The notes under the pieces were generated by a model. That model ran no database searches. It was given only the letters and a program-made list of their open reading frames with translations, and had not been told where the DNA came from. The translations under genes were made by a program, and so were the position numbers. Source: Sphingomonas sp. Ag1 (GTDB lineage Bacteria > Pseudomonadota > Alphaproteobacteria > Sphingomonadales > Sphingomonadaceae). From it: a DNA stretch of 64,000 bases. The stretch spans positions 62,001-126,000 of the forward strand of contig NZ_LAZX01000088.1 of NCBI RefSeq assembly GCF_000980895.1, written 5' to 3'. The first letter of the stretch is position 1. Each line of letters starts with the position of its first letter. Shown piece after piece: positions 39,733 to 48,710 of the stretch.

Positions 39733-40290
39733 TCACCGACCGGCGTGAAGTGCCCGACGTGCTTCCTCGGTGATCGTGTAAACCGCTTGCCGCTGGGCGC
39801 CCCGATTTTGGTGATCCACCCGGTAGCCCTGATAATGCCGCCTGACGAAGCCGGCGCGAACCAACTCGGAAACGGCGCGGCTGACATTTGTGCGGCCGGA
39901 CTGACGAACCCGCTTGCGAACCTGAGCGTCGACGATCCTGTTTGCCGCCACCGGATCGACCGGAAGGGCACACTTAGCCTCAAGGTCTTGTCGCACCTTG
40001 TCTGCGATCGCGAGACGACGGGGGTCGCGCTGAGCGACGGGAACCAGTGCGTCGCATAGCCAATCCCGGACGGGAATCCGGCGGTCACCCTCGCGGATGT
40101 ACGGTCCCGCCGATCCCGTCTGAGCACTCGCCTGGGCGATCAAGTTGAGCACCATGAAGCTGTAACGCGGTCGCTCGCATACGATCGTCAGCCGCTCCAG
40201 AATGGCCGGTAGGTCAAGCGGGCGCGTAGGCTCTCCGGCTTTCACCGGCCGAGCACAGTCCTCAAGGGAAAAGAGATCGGGCTGAAACAT
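39733..40290 (-). CDS. Winged-helix regulator-like protein
   Basis: A 185-residue protein. The C-terminal half looks like a winged helix-turn-helix (SGRTNVSRAVSELVRAGFVR followed by a wing with VYTITEEARRALH). The N-terminal half is not recognised. A long inverted repeat at 40356-40399, 65 bases upstream of its start and 36 bases before the divergent HEPN gene, is a good candidate for its binding site. It may repress both genes. Confidence 0.6.
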   Translation of the reverse strand: MFQPDLFSLEDCARPVKAGEPTRPLDLPAILERLTIVCERPRYSFMVLNLIAQASAQTGSAGPYIREGDRRIPVRDWLCDALVPVAQRDPRRLAIADKVRQDLEAKCALPVDPVAANRIVDAQVRKRVRQSGRTNVSRAVSELVRAGFVRRHYQGYRVDHQNRGAQRQAVYTITEEARRALHAGR

Positions 40291-40355
40291 GGAACATTAC
40301 AAGCACAGAGTGCCGGCAAAGTGAATCCCGCACAGGAGGGCCACAAAGACTTTAA

Positions 40356-40399
40356 CCGCTCGTGGCACTTCACCGAGCGAGGTAAAGTGCCGCGAGCGG
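40356..40399. repeat. Long inverted repeat between divergent genes
   Basis: CCGCTCGTGGCACTT (40356-40370) and AAGTGCCGCGAGCGG (40385-40399) match as an inverted repeat at 14 of 15 positions around a 14-base spacer. Further partial pairing (CACC with GGT) extends into the spacer. It could be an operator for the winged-helix protein or a cruciform/RNA hairpin. Confidence 0.65.
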
Positions 40400-40435
40400 T
40401 ACGGATTTTTGACGGCGGGGCGCGGCTAGAGGGTG

Positions 40436-41848
40436 ATGAGGATGCGGCTCTTAAACAACTTACGCAATTGGATAGCCAACGCGCTACGTGTTGAGGAGCC
40501 GGCCGAGACCGCCGCGCTCCAAGAAACCAGCGAGCGTGATCTCCATACACTCGACAGCTGGCGACAGATGTTGTCGGGTCTGCCGCGAACGATCGAGTGC
40601 CCGCAAATGACGTTGTTCGGGCGCGACGAGGAAGGCGCGATCTTCAAGGGTTCGGGTCGCATCGAAATCGTCAGCACGACCAAGATGCGGTTCTATATGC
40701 ATGCGGCGCCTTCGGTAGATTTGCGGCAGGCACTGGAGGTGTTCAACCGGCAGAAGTCGCAGCCGTATGACGCCCGTGACCTCCTCCGCTTGTTTGCGAC
40801 GGACTATCGCGGGGTCGAATGGGTGGGCGGCTATACCCAGGTGGACTTCTTCGCCGACCACAATAACGGGTGGCCGCTGAGCGGCGAAATCGACGCACTG
40901 CACGCGCTGGCTAAAGGCTACTGGGTATCGAAGCGGAGCAATGTCGAGCTGTTGCTCGTGCCGCCAATCGACCTGCCGATGAGCGAGCCGCTGACAACCA
41001 CGGCATTCATCGGCGAGCGCCGTATCTTGGCGAGCCGCGGGCCGGGCCAACACGTGATTGAGGTCCTCGGGACTAGCATCACCTTTTCGTATGAGCCGTC
41101 AGGCCAGGCGTTGTGGATCACTGCCGACGCGGGCGGGGTTCTCTCTCATCCGTTCTTGGAGAATTGGCTGACAGAGCCGCTGCGTATCCTGCTCGGCGTG
41201 CCGGTCTATCCGCGCATGGTCGCGCGCAACCTCGGTGACGGCACTGCGCATGTGTGGCTGCGGCCATCGCCGCGCCATCGGGAGCCGTCTGCGATCGGCT
41301 TGCTGCAGCCCTTCGCGATCGAACACGGACGGGCGGAAGCCTTTTGGAAGCTCTACGCCGACATTCTTACGTTCATCGTCAAGGTCGGATCTTTCGAAGC
41401 GAATCCGCTGACACGTTATTACGATGAGCTCGCCGAAGCCCAGCTCGGTTCGCGCTGGGTGCTCACGCTGACGCTCGCCGGCGCGGCTGAGGCACTGGCG
41501 AACGAGTTGATGACCGAGGACGACAGACGGCCAGAATTCTCCGATGAACTTCTTGCGTCAATGAAAAAGCAGATCGAGGCGTGGAAGGACGACCCCGCCT
41601 TGCGCGGCCGAATGCTCTCCAACCTTGGGATGGTGAGCAAGCGCAGCGTCGTCGCCTTCATGCGCCAACTCGGCAAGGCGGGCACGCTGGAGGCGGCGCA
41701 CGTGCAGACTTGGTACGAGATTCGCAACTCGGTGATGCATGGCAATCTCGTCGAGCCATGGTCCAGCGAGGAAGGCGACGCCCGGCTGCACCAGATGCTC
41801 GATCTCCTCCACGCTCTAACCCGCGCCCGGATCGCCGCTGGCCGGTGA
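40436..41848 (+). CDS. ApeA-like HEPN-domain protein
   Basis: A 470-residue protein. The N-terminal 300 residues are rich in beta strands, as in ApeA-type N-terminal domains, and the C-terminal part is helical with YEIRNSVMHG, containing Arg-Asn-x3-His near residues 430-435, the HEPN ribonuclease pattern. ApeA is an abortive-infection RNase triggered by phage. The similarity is judged by layout and motif, not by alignment, so the family call is tentative. ATG 40436 follows AGAGG. Confidence 0.55.
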   Translation: MRMRLLNNLRNWIANALRVEEPAETAALQETSERDLHTLDSWRQMLSGLPRTIECPQMTLFGRDEEGAIFKGSGRIEIVSTTKMRFYMHAAPSVDLRQALEVFNRQKSQPYDARDLLRLFATDYRGVEWVGGYTQVDFFADHNNGWPLSGEIDALHALAKGYWVSKRSNVELLLVPPIDLPMSEPLTTTAFIGERRILASRGPGQHVIEVLGTSITFSYEPSGQALWITADAGGVLSHPFLENWLTEPLRILLGVPVYPRMVARNLGDGTAHVWLRPSPRHREPSAIGLLQPFAIEHGRAEAFWKLYADILTFIVKVGSFEANPLTRYYDELAEAQLGSRWVLTLTLAGAAEALANELMTEDDRRPEFSDELLASMKKQIEAWKDDPALRGRMLSNLGMVSKRSVVAFMRQLGKAGTLEAAHVQTWYEIRNSVMHGNLVEPWSSEEGDARLHQMLDLLHALTRARIAAGR

Positions 41849-41979
41849 TGCATCCCGTGGCTTATTCTGAGCGCATGCGTGCACCGCATGCGTGGTGGGG
41901 AGCGCCCCCCACGTGGTTGGAAAGACTTTTCCGGGAACCGGCAAAGTGTTTCCGGCTGGAACGACTTGGGGCCACTATT

Positions 41980-42267
41980 TCAGAGCGGTGACACCTCATC
42001 GTAGCGTCCCGCTTGGCGCAATTGGCGGACGATTCCATTGAAGGCAGCGGTCACACCCTGCGAGCGACCGATGTCATTGGCCTGGGCTGCCGCGTCCCAG
42101 AAATTCTCCAGAGGCCAGCGCTCCGGGCAGTGTTGAAGCAGGCAGCGCAAGGCCAAACGTACCTCGACGACGTCGACGCGAGTGTCGGAGGATCGTGCGG
42201 TCGCGGAGCGAAGGATATGGACGGAAAGGGCGATGACGACGCGCTGGTGGCGCGGAAGGGCACTCAT
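41980..42267 (-). CDS. Small protein downstream of dnaE2
   Basis: A 95-residue protein of unknown function, starting three bases after the dnaE2 stop on the same strand. It is soluble and helical in appearance (ALRCLLQHCPERWPLENFWDAA). Its tight spacing makes it the last gene of the imuA-imuB-dnaE2 transcript, so it is probably SOS-induced. No conserved domain is recognised. Confidence 0.55.
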   Translation of the reverse strand: MSALPRHQRVVIALSVHILRSATARSSDTRVDVVEVRLALRCLLQHCPERWPLENFWDAAAQANDIGRSQGVTAAFNGIVRQLRQAGRYDEVSPL

Positions 42268-42270
42268 AGC

Positions 42271-45200
42271 TCAGCGGAAATCGTGTGACTTGAACCGCAC
42301 GACCTCCTTTGGATCCATGCCGTCAGCGTGAGGCGGCCAATAGCAGTTGCGTGGCTCGGGCTTCCAACCCTTGTCTCCGCGGTCGGGGGCGCCGGCATGG
42401 CGAGCTCCATCGCCTCGACCGGTCCGGTGCGGGAATGACAGCTCGCCCACTCGGTGAAGCAGATCCCCGTGATCGATGATCCGATCGCAGATGACGTGGA
42501 TTACCTCGCCTTCTTTCTGGACCCTGCCCTTCATGCCGATCATCGATGCCGACATGACGGTTCGGCGCTGCGCCTCGAACCGGTCCGGCCAGAGTATGCC
42601 ATTCGCGATGCCTGTCTCATCTTCAATCGTGATGAAGAGGACGCCCTTTGCCGAACCAGGTTTTTGTCGAACAAGGATGATGCCGGCGACCTCGACATGG
42701 CGACCGTCTCGGATGCTCGCGAGATCCGCGCAACGGGTCACGCCTCGCCGCGCCAGTTCGTCGCGGACGAATGTGAGAGGATGGGCGCGCAGTGACAATT
42801 GGAGCGAGCGGTAATCTTCGATCACCTCGCGACCATCCGTTAGCGGCCGCAGGGTGACGGCCGGCTCGAGGCCCTCGGCGCTCACGGTCTGCGCTTCGCG
42901 GTCAGCGGCCGCAAATAGCGGCAAAGGTGCCTCGCCGAGGCCCTTCACCTTCCAGAGCCCTTGGCGACGATCGGCGCCGAACGCGTGGTAGGCGTCGGCG
43001 TCTGCCAGCTTCTCGATAGCCGCCCGCTGGACCCGTGATCGGCGCCACACGTCCTCGACAGAATCGAACAGAGCGGTCGAGCGCGCGCCGACTATTGCCG
43101 CACCGTCTGCGTTCGAAAGACCGCGGACCTGGCGCAGTCCAAGCCGCACCGCGAGATAGCGGCCGTTCGTGGGCTCCAGCGTACAGTCCCACCGGCTCGC
43201 GTTGATGCAGGGCGGACGGACCTCCACACCGTGATCGCGTGCGTCGCGAACGATCTGCGCGGGCGCATAGAAGCCCATCGGCTGGGCGTTCATCAGGCTG
43301 GCGCAAAAGACGTCAGGGTGATGATGCTTCATCCAGGCCGAGGCATAGGCGATCTTCGCGAAGGAGGCGGCGTGGCTCTCCGGAAAGCCGTAGGAGCCGA
43401 AGCCTTCGAGCTGGCGGAAGGTGCGCTCGGCAAATTCGCGCGGATAATCGCGCGCCACCATCCCCTCGATCAGCTTCTCCGAGAAATGCGAGACCCCGCC
43501 GGTAAATTTGAAGGTCGCCATAGCCCGCCGCAAAGCGTCCGCCTCGGCGGCCGTGAAGCCTGCGCCGACGATAGCGACCTTCATCGCCTGTTCCTGAAAG
43601 AGCGGAACCCCCAGCGTTTTTTCCAGCACCGCACGCAGCTCGGGCCGGGGATATTCCGGCTTCTCCAAACCCTCGCGCCGCCGAAGGTAGGGATGCACCA
43701 TGTCCCCCTGAATCGGCCCTGGCCGGACGATCGCGACCTGTATGACGAGATCGTAGAAGCGCTGCGGCTTCATCCGCGGCAGCATTGACATCTGCGCGCG
43801 GCTTTCGATCTGAAAGGTCCCAAGCGTATCGGCCTTCTGGATCATAGCGAACACCGCAGGGTCATCATCCTGCAGGTCCGCAAGGCCGATCTGGCAACCT
43901 TTCGCTTCCTCGAGAAGGTTGAAGGCGCGGTTCATGCAGCCAAGCATCCCCAAGCCGAGGACGTCGACCTTCATGAATTTCAGGGCGTCGATGTCATCCT
44001 TGTCCCATTCAATAATCTGCCGGTCGTCCATCGCGGCCGGTTCGATAGGTACCAGGTCGTCGAGACGGTCATGCGTGAGGACGAAGCCGCCGGGATGCTG
44101 GGACATATGGCGCGGCGTACCAATCAGCTTGCGCGCGAGATCGAGCGTCAGGCGCAGCCGGCGATCTCCGAGATCCAAATTGAGTTCTTCGACCTGCTTC
44201 TCGCCCACGCCTTCGGCCGACCAACCCCAGACCAAGCCTGCAAGCGAGGCGGTCAGATCTTCGGGCAGGCCCATCGCCTTGCCGACATCGCGCACCGCGC
44301 CGCGCGCGCGATAGCGGGTAACGACGGCTGTCAGAGCGGAGCGGTCACGGCCGTAGGTCTCGTAGATCCACTGAATAATTTCTTCACGGCGCTCATGTTC
44401 GAAATCGACGTCAATGTCCGGCGGTTCGCGGCGCTCGCCCGATACGAAGCGCTCGAAGAGTAACTCGTGCTTAATCGGGTCGATCGACGTGATGCCCAGC
44501 ACGAAGCACACGCAGCTGTTCGCCGCAGACCCGCGTCCCTGGCAGAGGATGCCGCGACGTCGCGCTTCACGCACGATCGCATGGACGGTCAGGAAGTAGG
44601 GGGCGTAACCTAGTTCACGGATCAGCCGCAGTTCGTGGTCGATCTGGCTGCGGTAAGGTTGCGGCACATCACCATCGAACAGCCGGTCGACCGCATCGTT
44701 CGCCATCTGCTCAAGGGCTTCTTGCGCCGTGAGACCCTCGACCACCCGCTCGTGCGGGTATTGATAAGCGAGTTCGTCCAGACTGAAGGTACAAGCGCGC
44801 GCGATGTCGACGCTGGCCTGCAGCGCATCGGGGTAGGCGCGAAAGCGCCGGGCCATTTCGTCGGGTGATTTGAGCGCTCGGTCGGCATTCACCTCCCGCC
44901 GGTAGCCGAGCTCGTCGACGGTGCACTTCTCGCGAACCGCAGTCACGACATCCTGCAGGAGGCGAGCCTCAGGCGCGTGATAGAGGACGTCGCCGGTCAC
45001 GACGGCACGGACGCCGGCACCGCCCGCCTGACGGGCAAGCGCGTCAATCCGCACCGCGTCGTCGGGACGGCGACGCTGAAACAGCGCCATGTAGGCCCTG
45101 CGACCATAAATGGCCTTCAGGTCGGCAAGGCTGCTCAGATTTTCTGTGTCAGCCTCGTGCGGCAAGAGGATCGCGATGACGCCCGCTGACCACGGCTGCA

Positions 45201-45534
45201 GGTCATGCCAATGAAGGAGGCACCCGCCCTTCCCCGCGCGCTTCTTCCCGACGGTCAAAAGCCTGGTGACGCGCGACCACGCTGGTCTATCGGTCGGATA
45301 CAGGATGAGGCGACGACCGCACGACAAATCGACGCGTGTGCCCGCTATCGATCGCACCCCAGTCGCTTTCTGCGCCTCCCAGGCGCGCACGACGCCTCCG
45401 ACGGTGCCGATGTCACCTATCCCGAGAGCGGGATAGCCGAGCAGGGCTGCGGCTGAAAATAGCTCTTCCGGGCTCGATGCGCCGCGCAGCAAGGAAAAGT
45501 GCGTCAGCACCTGAAGCTCGACATAGGCGCTCAT
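42271..45534 (-). CDS. dnaE2: Error-prone DNA polymerase DnaE2
   Basis: A 1087-residue C-family polymerase of the DnaE2 (ImuC) type. An N-terminal PHP domain ([18 protein letters not shown]) is followed by the polymerase palm with catalytic Asp residues in [16 protein letters not shown], and a C-terminal OB-fold ([19 protein letters not shown]). With ImuA and ImuB it carries out damage-induced mutagenic synthesis. Its ATG overlaps the imuB stop by four bases. Expression is expected under the SOS box at 48008. Confidence 0.92.
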   Translation of the reverse strand: MSAYVELQVLTHFSLLRGASSPEELFSAAALLGYPALGIGDIGTVGGVVRAWEAQKATGVRSIAGTRVDLSCGRRLILYPTDRPAWSRVTRLLTVGKKRAGKGGCLLHWHDLQPWSAGVIAILLPHEADTENLSSLADLKAIYGRRAYMALFQRRRPDDAVRIDALARQAGGAGVRAVVTGDVLYHAPEARLLQDVVTAVREKCTVDELGYRREVNADRALKSPDEMARRFRAYPDALQASVDIARACTFSLDELAYQYPHERVVEGLTAQEALEQMANDAVDRLFDGDVPQPYRSQIDHELRLIRELGYAPYFLTVHAIVREARRRGILCQGRGSAANSCVCFVLGITSIDPIKHELLFERFVSGERREPPDIDVDFEHERREEIIQWIYETYGRDRSALTAVVTRYRARGAVRDVGKAMGLPEDLTASLAGLVWGWSAEGVGEKQVEELNLDLGDRRLRLTLDLARKLIGTPRHMSQHPGGFVLTHDRLDDLVPIEPAAMDDRQIIEWDKDDIDALKFMKVDVLGLGMLGCMNRAFNLLEEAKGCQIGLADLQDDDPAVFAMIQKADTLGTFQIESRAQMSMLPRMKPQRFYDLVIQVAIVRPGPIQGDMVHPYLRRREGLEKPEYPRPELRAVLEKTLGVPLFQEQAMKVAIVGAGFTAAEADALRRAMATFKFTGGVSHFSEKLIEGMVARDYPREFAERTFRQLEGFGSYGFPESHAASFAKIAYASAWMKHHHPDVFCASLMNAQPMGFYAPAQIVRDARDHGVEVRPPCINASRWDCTLEPTNGRYLAVRLGLRQVRGLSNADGAAIVGARSTALFDSVEDVWRRSRVQRAAIEKLADADAYHAFGADRRQGLWKVKGLGEAPLPLFAAADREAQTVSAEGLEPAVTLRPLTDGREVIEDYRSLQLSLRAHPLTFVRDELARRGVTRCADLASIRDGRHVEVAGIILVRQKPGSAKGVLFITIEDETGIANGILWPDRFEAQRRTVMSASMIGMKGRVQKEGEVIHVICDRIIDHGDLLHRVGELSFPHRTGRGDGARHAGAPDRGDKGWKPEPRNCYWPPHADGMDPKEVVRFKSHDFR

Positions 45535-47315
45535 GCGAAGACGCCGTGGATCCACCAGCTAAGGTCGCCAGTGTTGTCGTCCATCCCATCGCCGCGCCGG
45601 AACAGCCAGTACCGGCCGCCATCTTCGTCCTCGACCCGATAATAGTCCCTGACGGCCCAGACCTCTGCATCGCGCCGCCACCATTCGCCATGGACGCGTT
45701 CGGGTCCGTCGCCGGCGACGACGCGGTGAGCTGTGCCGCGCCATTCGAAGCGGCGGGGCGGCTGATCGGGAAGGAGTGCTACGACGCCCCATAGCGGCTC
45801 TGGTCGAGCGAACAGTCGAACCGGACGCTGCCATTTGGGCCAGTCGCCTGGAATATGGACAGGGTTCGTGCGTGCTACCGCGCGTTCCGGAACATGGCTT
45901 TCAACGGGAGCGATCCGAAAAACCGAGCCACTGCCGATACGGCCAGCGACCACATCCACCAAGCGAGCTGGGTCGCGGACGAGCGTGTCTCCTGCGAGCA
46001 CCGCCCCTAGATCAATCGCGTCGAGAGGCTCCGTGTGGGGCGCTGCCAGCCAAAACCGCTCGACACCCAGGCCTGGGTCGATGCGCTCGATGCGCAGCTT
46101 CAGCAGTCGCAGAAGATGCGGCACCTCGCGTGTCGGCCGCGACGTGCCGATGCCCACGATCTGTTCGCTGCCATCAACCCGCAGGCCGGCAAGGCGGAGC
46201 GAGCGGACGCCAAGCCCCCGCCCCTGCAGCAGTTCGGCGAGATCATGCAGGAGATCGCCCATGACCTGCTCGATCGCGTCGGCGGTGCCGATCGGCTCCA
46301 GAAGGCGGCGCTCCACCACGGGGATGGATGGATCGTCGCGCGAAGTGATCGGCTCCGCGGTCGAGCCAAGCGCCTGATCGAGCCGGGTGATGGCCGGCAA
46401 GCCTAGTCGCCGCGCTAGGGGACCGCGCGCCACCGGCAGGAGATCAGCTACTCTCTCGAAGCCGAAGCGCCGCGCTGCGCTGAGCGCCGTTGGGTCGAGC
46501 CTGAGTGCTGCGATCGGCAGCGAGGAGAGCGCGACCGTGGTGGCACCCGGCGTCACGCAGGCGAGATCGTCGGCGCCAAACCGGGCGATTGCGTGAGCCG
46601 CACCGGGGGTATCGGCGACGGCCACGCGAGCGGTAAATCCCGCCCGTCGGCAAAAGACGAGCAGTCTCTGGCAGAACTGGTACTCGCCGCCATGGAGGTG
46701 CTCGCACCCGGTGAGGTCGATCCACAGGCCATCGGGGGGCGACACCGCTGCGATCGGCGACCATTGCCTAACTGCGAAAAGCGCCAGCCGATCGAGCAGC
46801 GCCGCGTCGGCCTCCGGCTCGGCGGGACGAAGGTCCAGGTCCGACACAAGCGCACGCGCGTGCGTGGCAGCCATGCCGACATGGATTCCGAGCGCTTGCG
46901 CGCCAGCGCACGCCGCGACGATCTCTTCTCTTCGCCCAACCTTCCCGAAGAGAGCCAGCGGGGTAGCGACCGCCTCCGCGACAGGTGCGGTCTGTTGCGG
47001 TTTCGCCGCTGGCGGCGCTTTGAATGGATGCTGGGCGGCCTCCGATCGACGGCCCAGCTCGCGGGCAGGCGGCTGCGCATGCCGTGGCAAGGTCACGATC
47101 TGTGCCTCAACATCCGCGCGCGTGAGCATTCCGCTGCGGGCCCACCGGGCGCCCGGCCGCCATCCGCCCCCGCGCGGGACCGAGCAAGCGCCGGGATCGT
47201 CGTCGACGGGTAGCTGGAGGCTCGGCCGTTTAGGCGGCCGCGTGGCGGACCGTTCCTGCCGTCTCAGCCGTTCGATGGCCAAGTGCGGCAGGAACGCGGA
47301 GACGACCCGTCTCAT
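45531..47315 (-). CDS. imuB: ImuB, catalytically inactive Y-family polymerase
   Basis: A 594-residue DinB/ImuB-like protein. It starts with [18 protein letters not shown], typical of ImuB, and holds a Y-family polymerase core without a full set of catalytic carboxylates, a little-finger domain, and a C-terminal extension (ending [11 protein letters not shown]). ImuB acts as the hub that ties DnaE2 to the beta clamp. Its start overlaps the end of imuA by about 86 bases. Residues 25-120 contain a Pro/Ala-rich insert that is longer than usual. Confidence 0.9.
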   Translation of the reverse strand: MRRVVSAFLPHLAIERLRRQERSATRPPKRPSLQLPVDDDPGACSVPRGGGWRPGARWARSGMLTRADVEAQIVTLPRHAQPPARELGRRSEAAQHPFKAPPAAKPQQTAPVAEAVATPLALFGKVGRREEIVAACAGAQALGIHVGMAATHARALVSDLDLRPAEPEADAALLDRLALFAVRQWSPIAAVSPPDGLWIDLTGCEHLHGGEYQFCQRLLVFCRRAGFTARVAVADTPGAAHAIARFGADDLACVTPGATTVALSSLPIAALRLDPTALSAARRFGFERVADLLPVARGPLARRLGLPAITRLDQALGSTAEPITSRDDPSIPVVERRLLEPIGTADAIEQVMGDLLHDLAELLQGRGLGVRSLRLAGLRVDGSEQIVGIGTSRPTREVPHLLRLLKLRIERIDPGLGVERFWLAAPHTEPLDAIDLGAVLAGDTLVRDPARLVDVVAGRIGSGSVFRIAPVESHVPERAVARTNPVHIPGDWPKWQRPVRLFARPEPLWGVVALLPDQPPRRFEWRGTAHRVVAGDGPERVHGEWWRRDAEVWAVRDYYRVEDEDGGRYWLFRRGDGMDDNTGDLSWWIHGVFA

Positions 47316-47988
47316 CGCTGCCTTCCACGATCAGGGAAAAAGCCTCGCCACCTCGTTGGCGCGCGAGTTCGACCGTCCAGCGTGGCCGTCCTACACCGGC
47401 GACGCCGAGCCTCTCCGAAGGGGCGCTCGCGATCCGCCAGCGAGTCCAGGCAGCCGATGGCTCGCCAAACGGATCGTGATCACGGCGCCGCCGCCGTCGC
47501 AGGAGCAGGACCGGGAGGTCGGCATCAGCTGCAGCAAGCTGAAGGCGGCGGGAGGCGACCATCGAGACCTTCTCAGCCTCGGCAACGATGGCAGCAGGCG
47601 TACCGTCTCGGATCGCATCTTCGACCACCGCGAGCAACTCAGCATCATCGCGCGGCTGGGCGTGAATGACGGCAGCTGAGGACAACCCCGCCTGAGACAA
47701 CGCCGGGGCGTACAGATCGCTGCGACAGCTTGCCCAAAGGACCGGTCCTGCGCTGATTGCAGCTTCCCGAGCGGCTATACCGCACAAAAACAGGGTCACC
47801 GCCGCATCGTCAACGAGCGAGCATGAATGCGCGGTCGCCTCATGGAGCGCTCCCGCTCTCAAGCCCCCGCTGGCAAGCCGCTGGTCAAACTCGGGCACCC
47901 CGAAGGGCATCGTCCGGTACTCGGCGATGGGTGTCGCGATGGAGCGAAGCTGGGCTATGTTCGCAAGGCGGGAATCGACGGCAGGCAT
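47230..47988 (-). CDS. imuA: ImuA, RecA-like mutasome component
   Basis: A 252-residue ImuA/SulA-like protein with a RecA-type fold (FGVPEFDQRLASGGLRAGALHE) in which the Walker A loop is degenerate. It works with ImuB and DnaE2 in SOS mutagenesis. ATG 47988 lies 20 bases after a perfect alphaproteobacterial SOS box and 100 bases into a longer open frame, so it is preferred over the upstream Met. First gene of the mutasome operon. Confidence 0.88.
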   Translation of the reverse strand: MPAVDSRLANIAQLRSIATPIAEYRTMPFGVPEFDQRLASGGLRAGALHEATAHSCSLVDDAAVTLFLCGIAAREAAISAGPVLWASCRSDLYAPALSQAGLSSAAVIHAQPRDDAELLAVVEDAIRDGTPAAIVAEAEKVSMVASRRLQLAAADADLPVLLLRRRRRRDHDPFGEPSAAWTRWRIASAPSERLGVAGVGRPRWTVELARQRGGEAFSLIVEGSDETGRLRVPAALGHRTAETAGTVRHAAA

Positions 47989-48007
47989 AAAAACAAAGAC
48001 TCGGAGC

Positions 48008-48022
48008 GTTCCCCTTATGTTC
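48008..48022. promoter_or_regulatory. SOS box (LexA site) upstream of imuA
   Basis: GTTC at 48008-48011 and GTTC at 48019-48022 are separated by seven bases, matching the alphaproteobacterial LexA direct repeat GTTC-N7-GTTC. The site lies 20 bases before the imuA start, so LexA cleavage after DNA damage should release the whole mutasome operon. Confidence 0.85.
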
Positions 48023-48114
48023 TGCCATCCTTGTCTTTGGGTCAACAGTTCGATCGTGTCGAGCTCCCGTCCGAGGACGACCTTTTCAGACCGCGCATCG
48101 GCTCGGCGGCAGCC

Positions 48115-48597
48115 CTAGTCCGTCCACTCGAAACAGCGACCACGCTCGATGAACATCCGCAGGATACGACCGGATCGCCGCACCAAGTCACGATCGCGAC
48201 CGTGCTGGGGCGATTTCGCACCGTGAAACAGGTTGCAGCGAACGCAATATATGGTCCGTAAGAGCTGCGGCCAGGTTGGAACATCTCCGTCTGTCCAGCC
48301 CACTGGTTGCATCCGGACGCCCACGCGTCGACGGCGGTCGAAAAGCTCGTCGCGGTCCTGCGCCCAGAAGGCATCACGACCGAGCTTCTGCCGCACGTCC
48401 CGGACGTTGAGCACCGGCCATAATTGCGAGAAGGCCATCACGCGTCGTTGAAAATCGTCATCCTGCATCAGCTCTTCATAGGCATCGGTAGCCCGCCGGT
48501 TTTCGGCAATCGCGGTGATCATGGCCGCGTCATGGTCCGCGCCGGTCACCGATTCCATCCAGCCGTTGAAGCCCATCCAAAGGCTCATAAATGACAT
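48115..48597 (-). CDS. Small HEPN-like protein, second of a pair
   Basis: A helical 160-residue protein with IYCVRCNLFHG (Arg120-x4-His125), a motif typical of HEPN nuclease or scaffold proteins. The frame stays open and protein-like for at least 37 more codons upstream of ATG 48597, up to the stop of the preceding gene, but I find no ATG, GTG or TTG there. The real N-terminus may use an unusual start or be fused through an error. It follows the 544-residue gene closely and probably works with it. The function is unknown. Confidence 0.6.
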   Translation of the reverse strand: MSFMSLWMGFNGWMESVTGADHDAAMITAIAENRRATDAYEELMQDDDFQRRVMAFSQLWPVLNVRDVRQKLGRDAFWAQDRDELFDRRRRVGVRMQPVGWTDGDVPTWPQLLRTIYCVRCNLFHGAKSPQHGRDRDLVRRSGRILRMFIERGRCFEWTD

Positions 48598-48710
48598 GAA
48601 GGCTGAGCGTTGCCGGTCAGCGTTATCGATCAGCTCGTGTGCAAGATCGGCCGTTTCCGGGTCGAGCGATCGAAAATTGCTGAAGTGACCATCGTCGATA
48701 TGCTTCCCGA

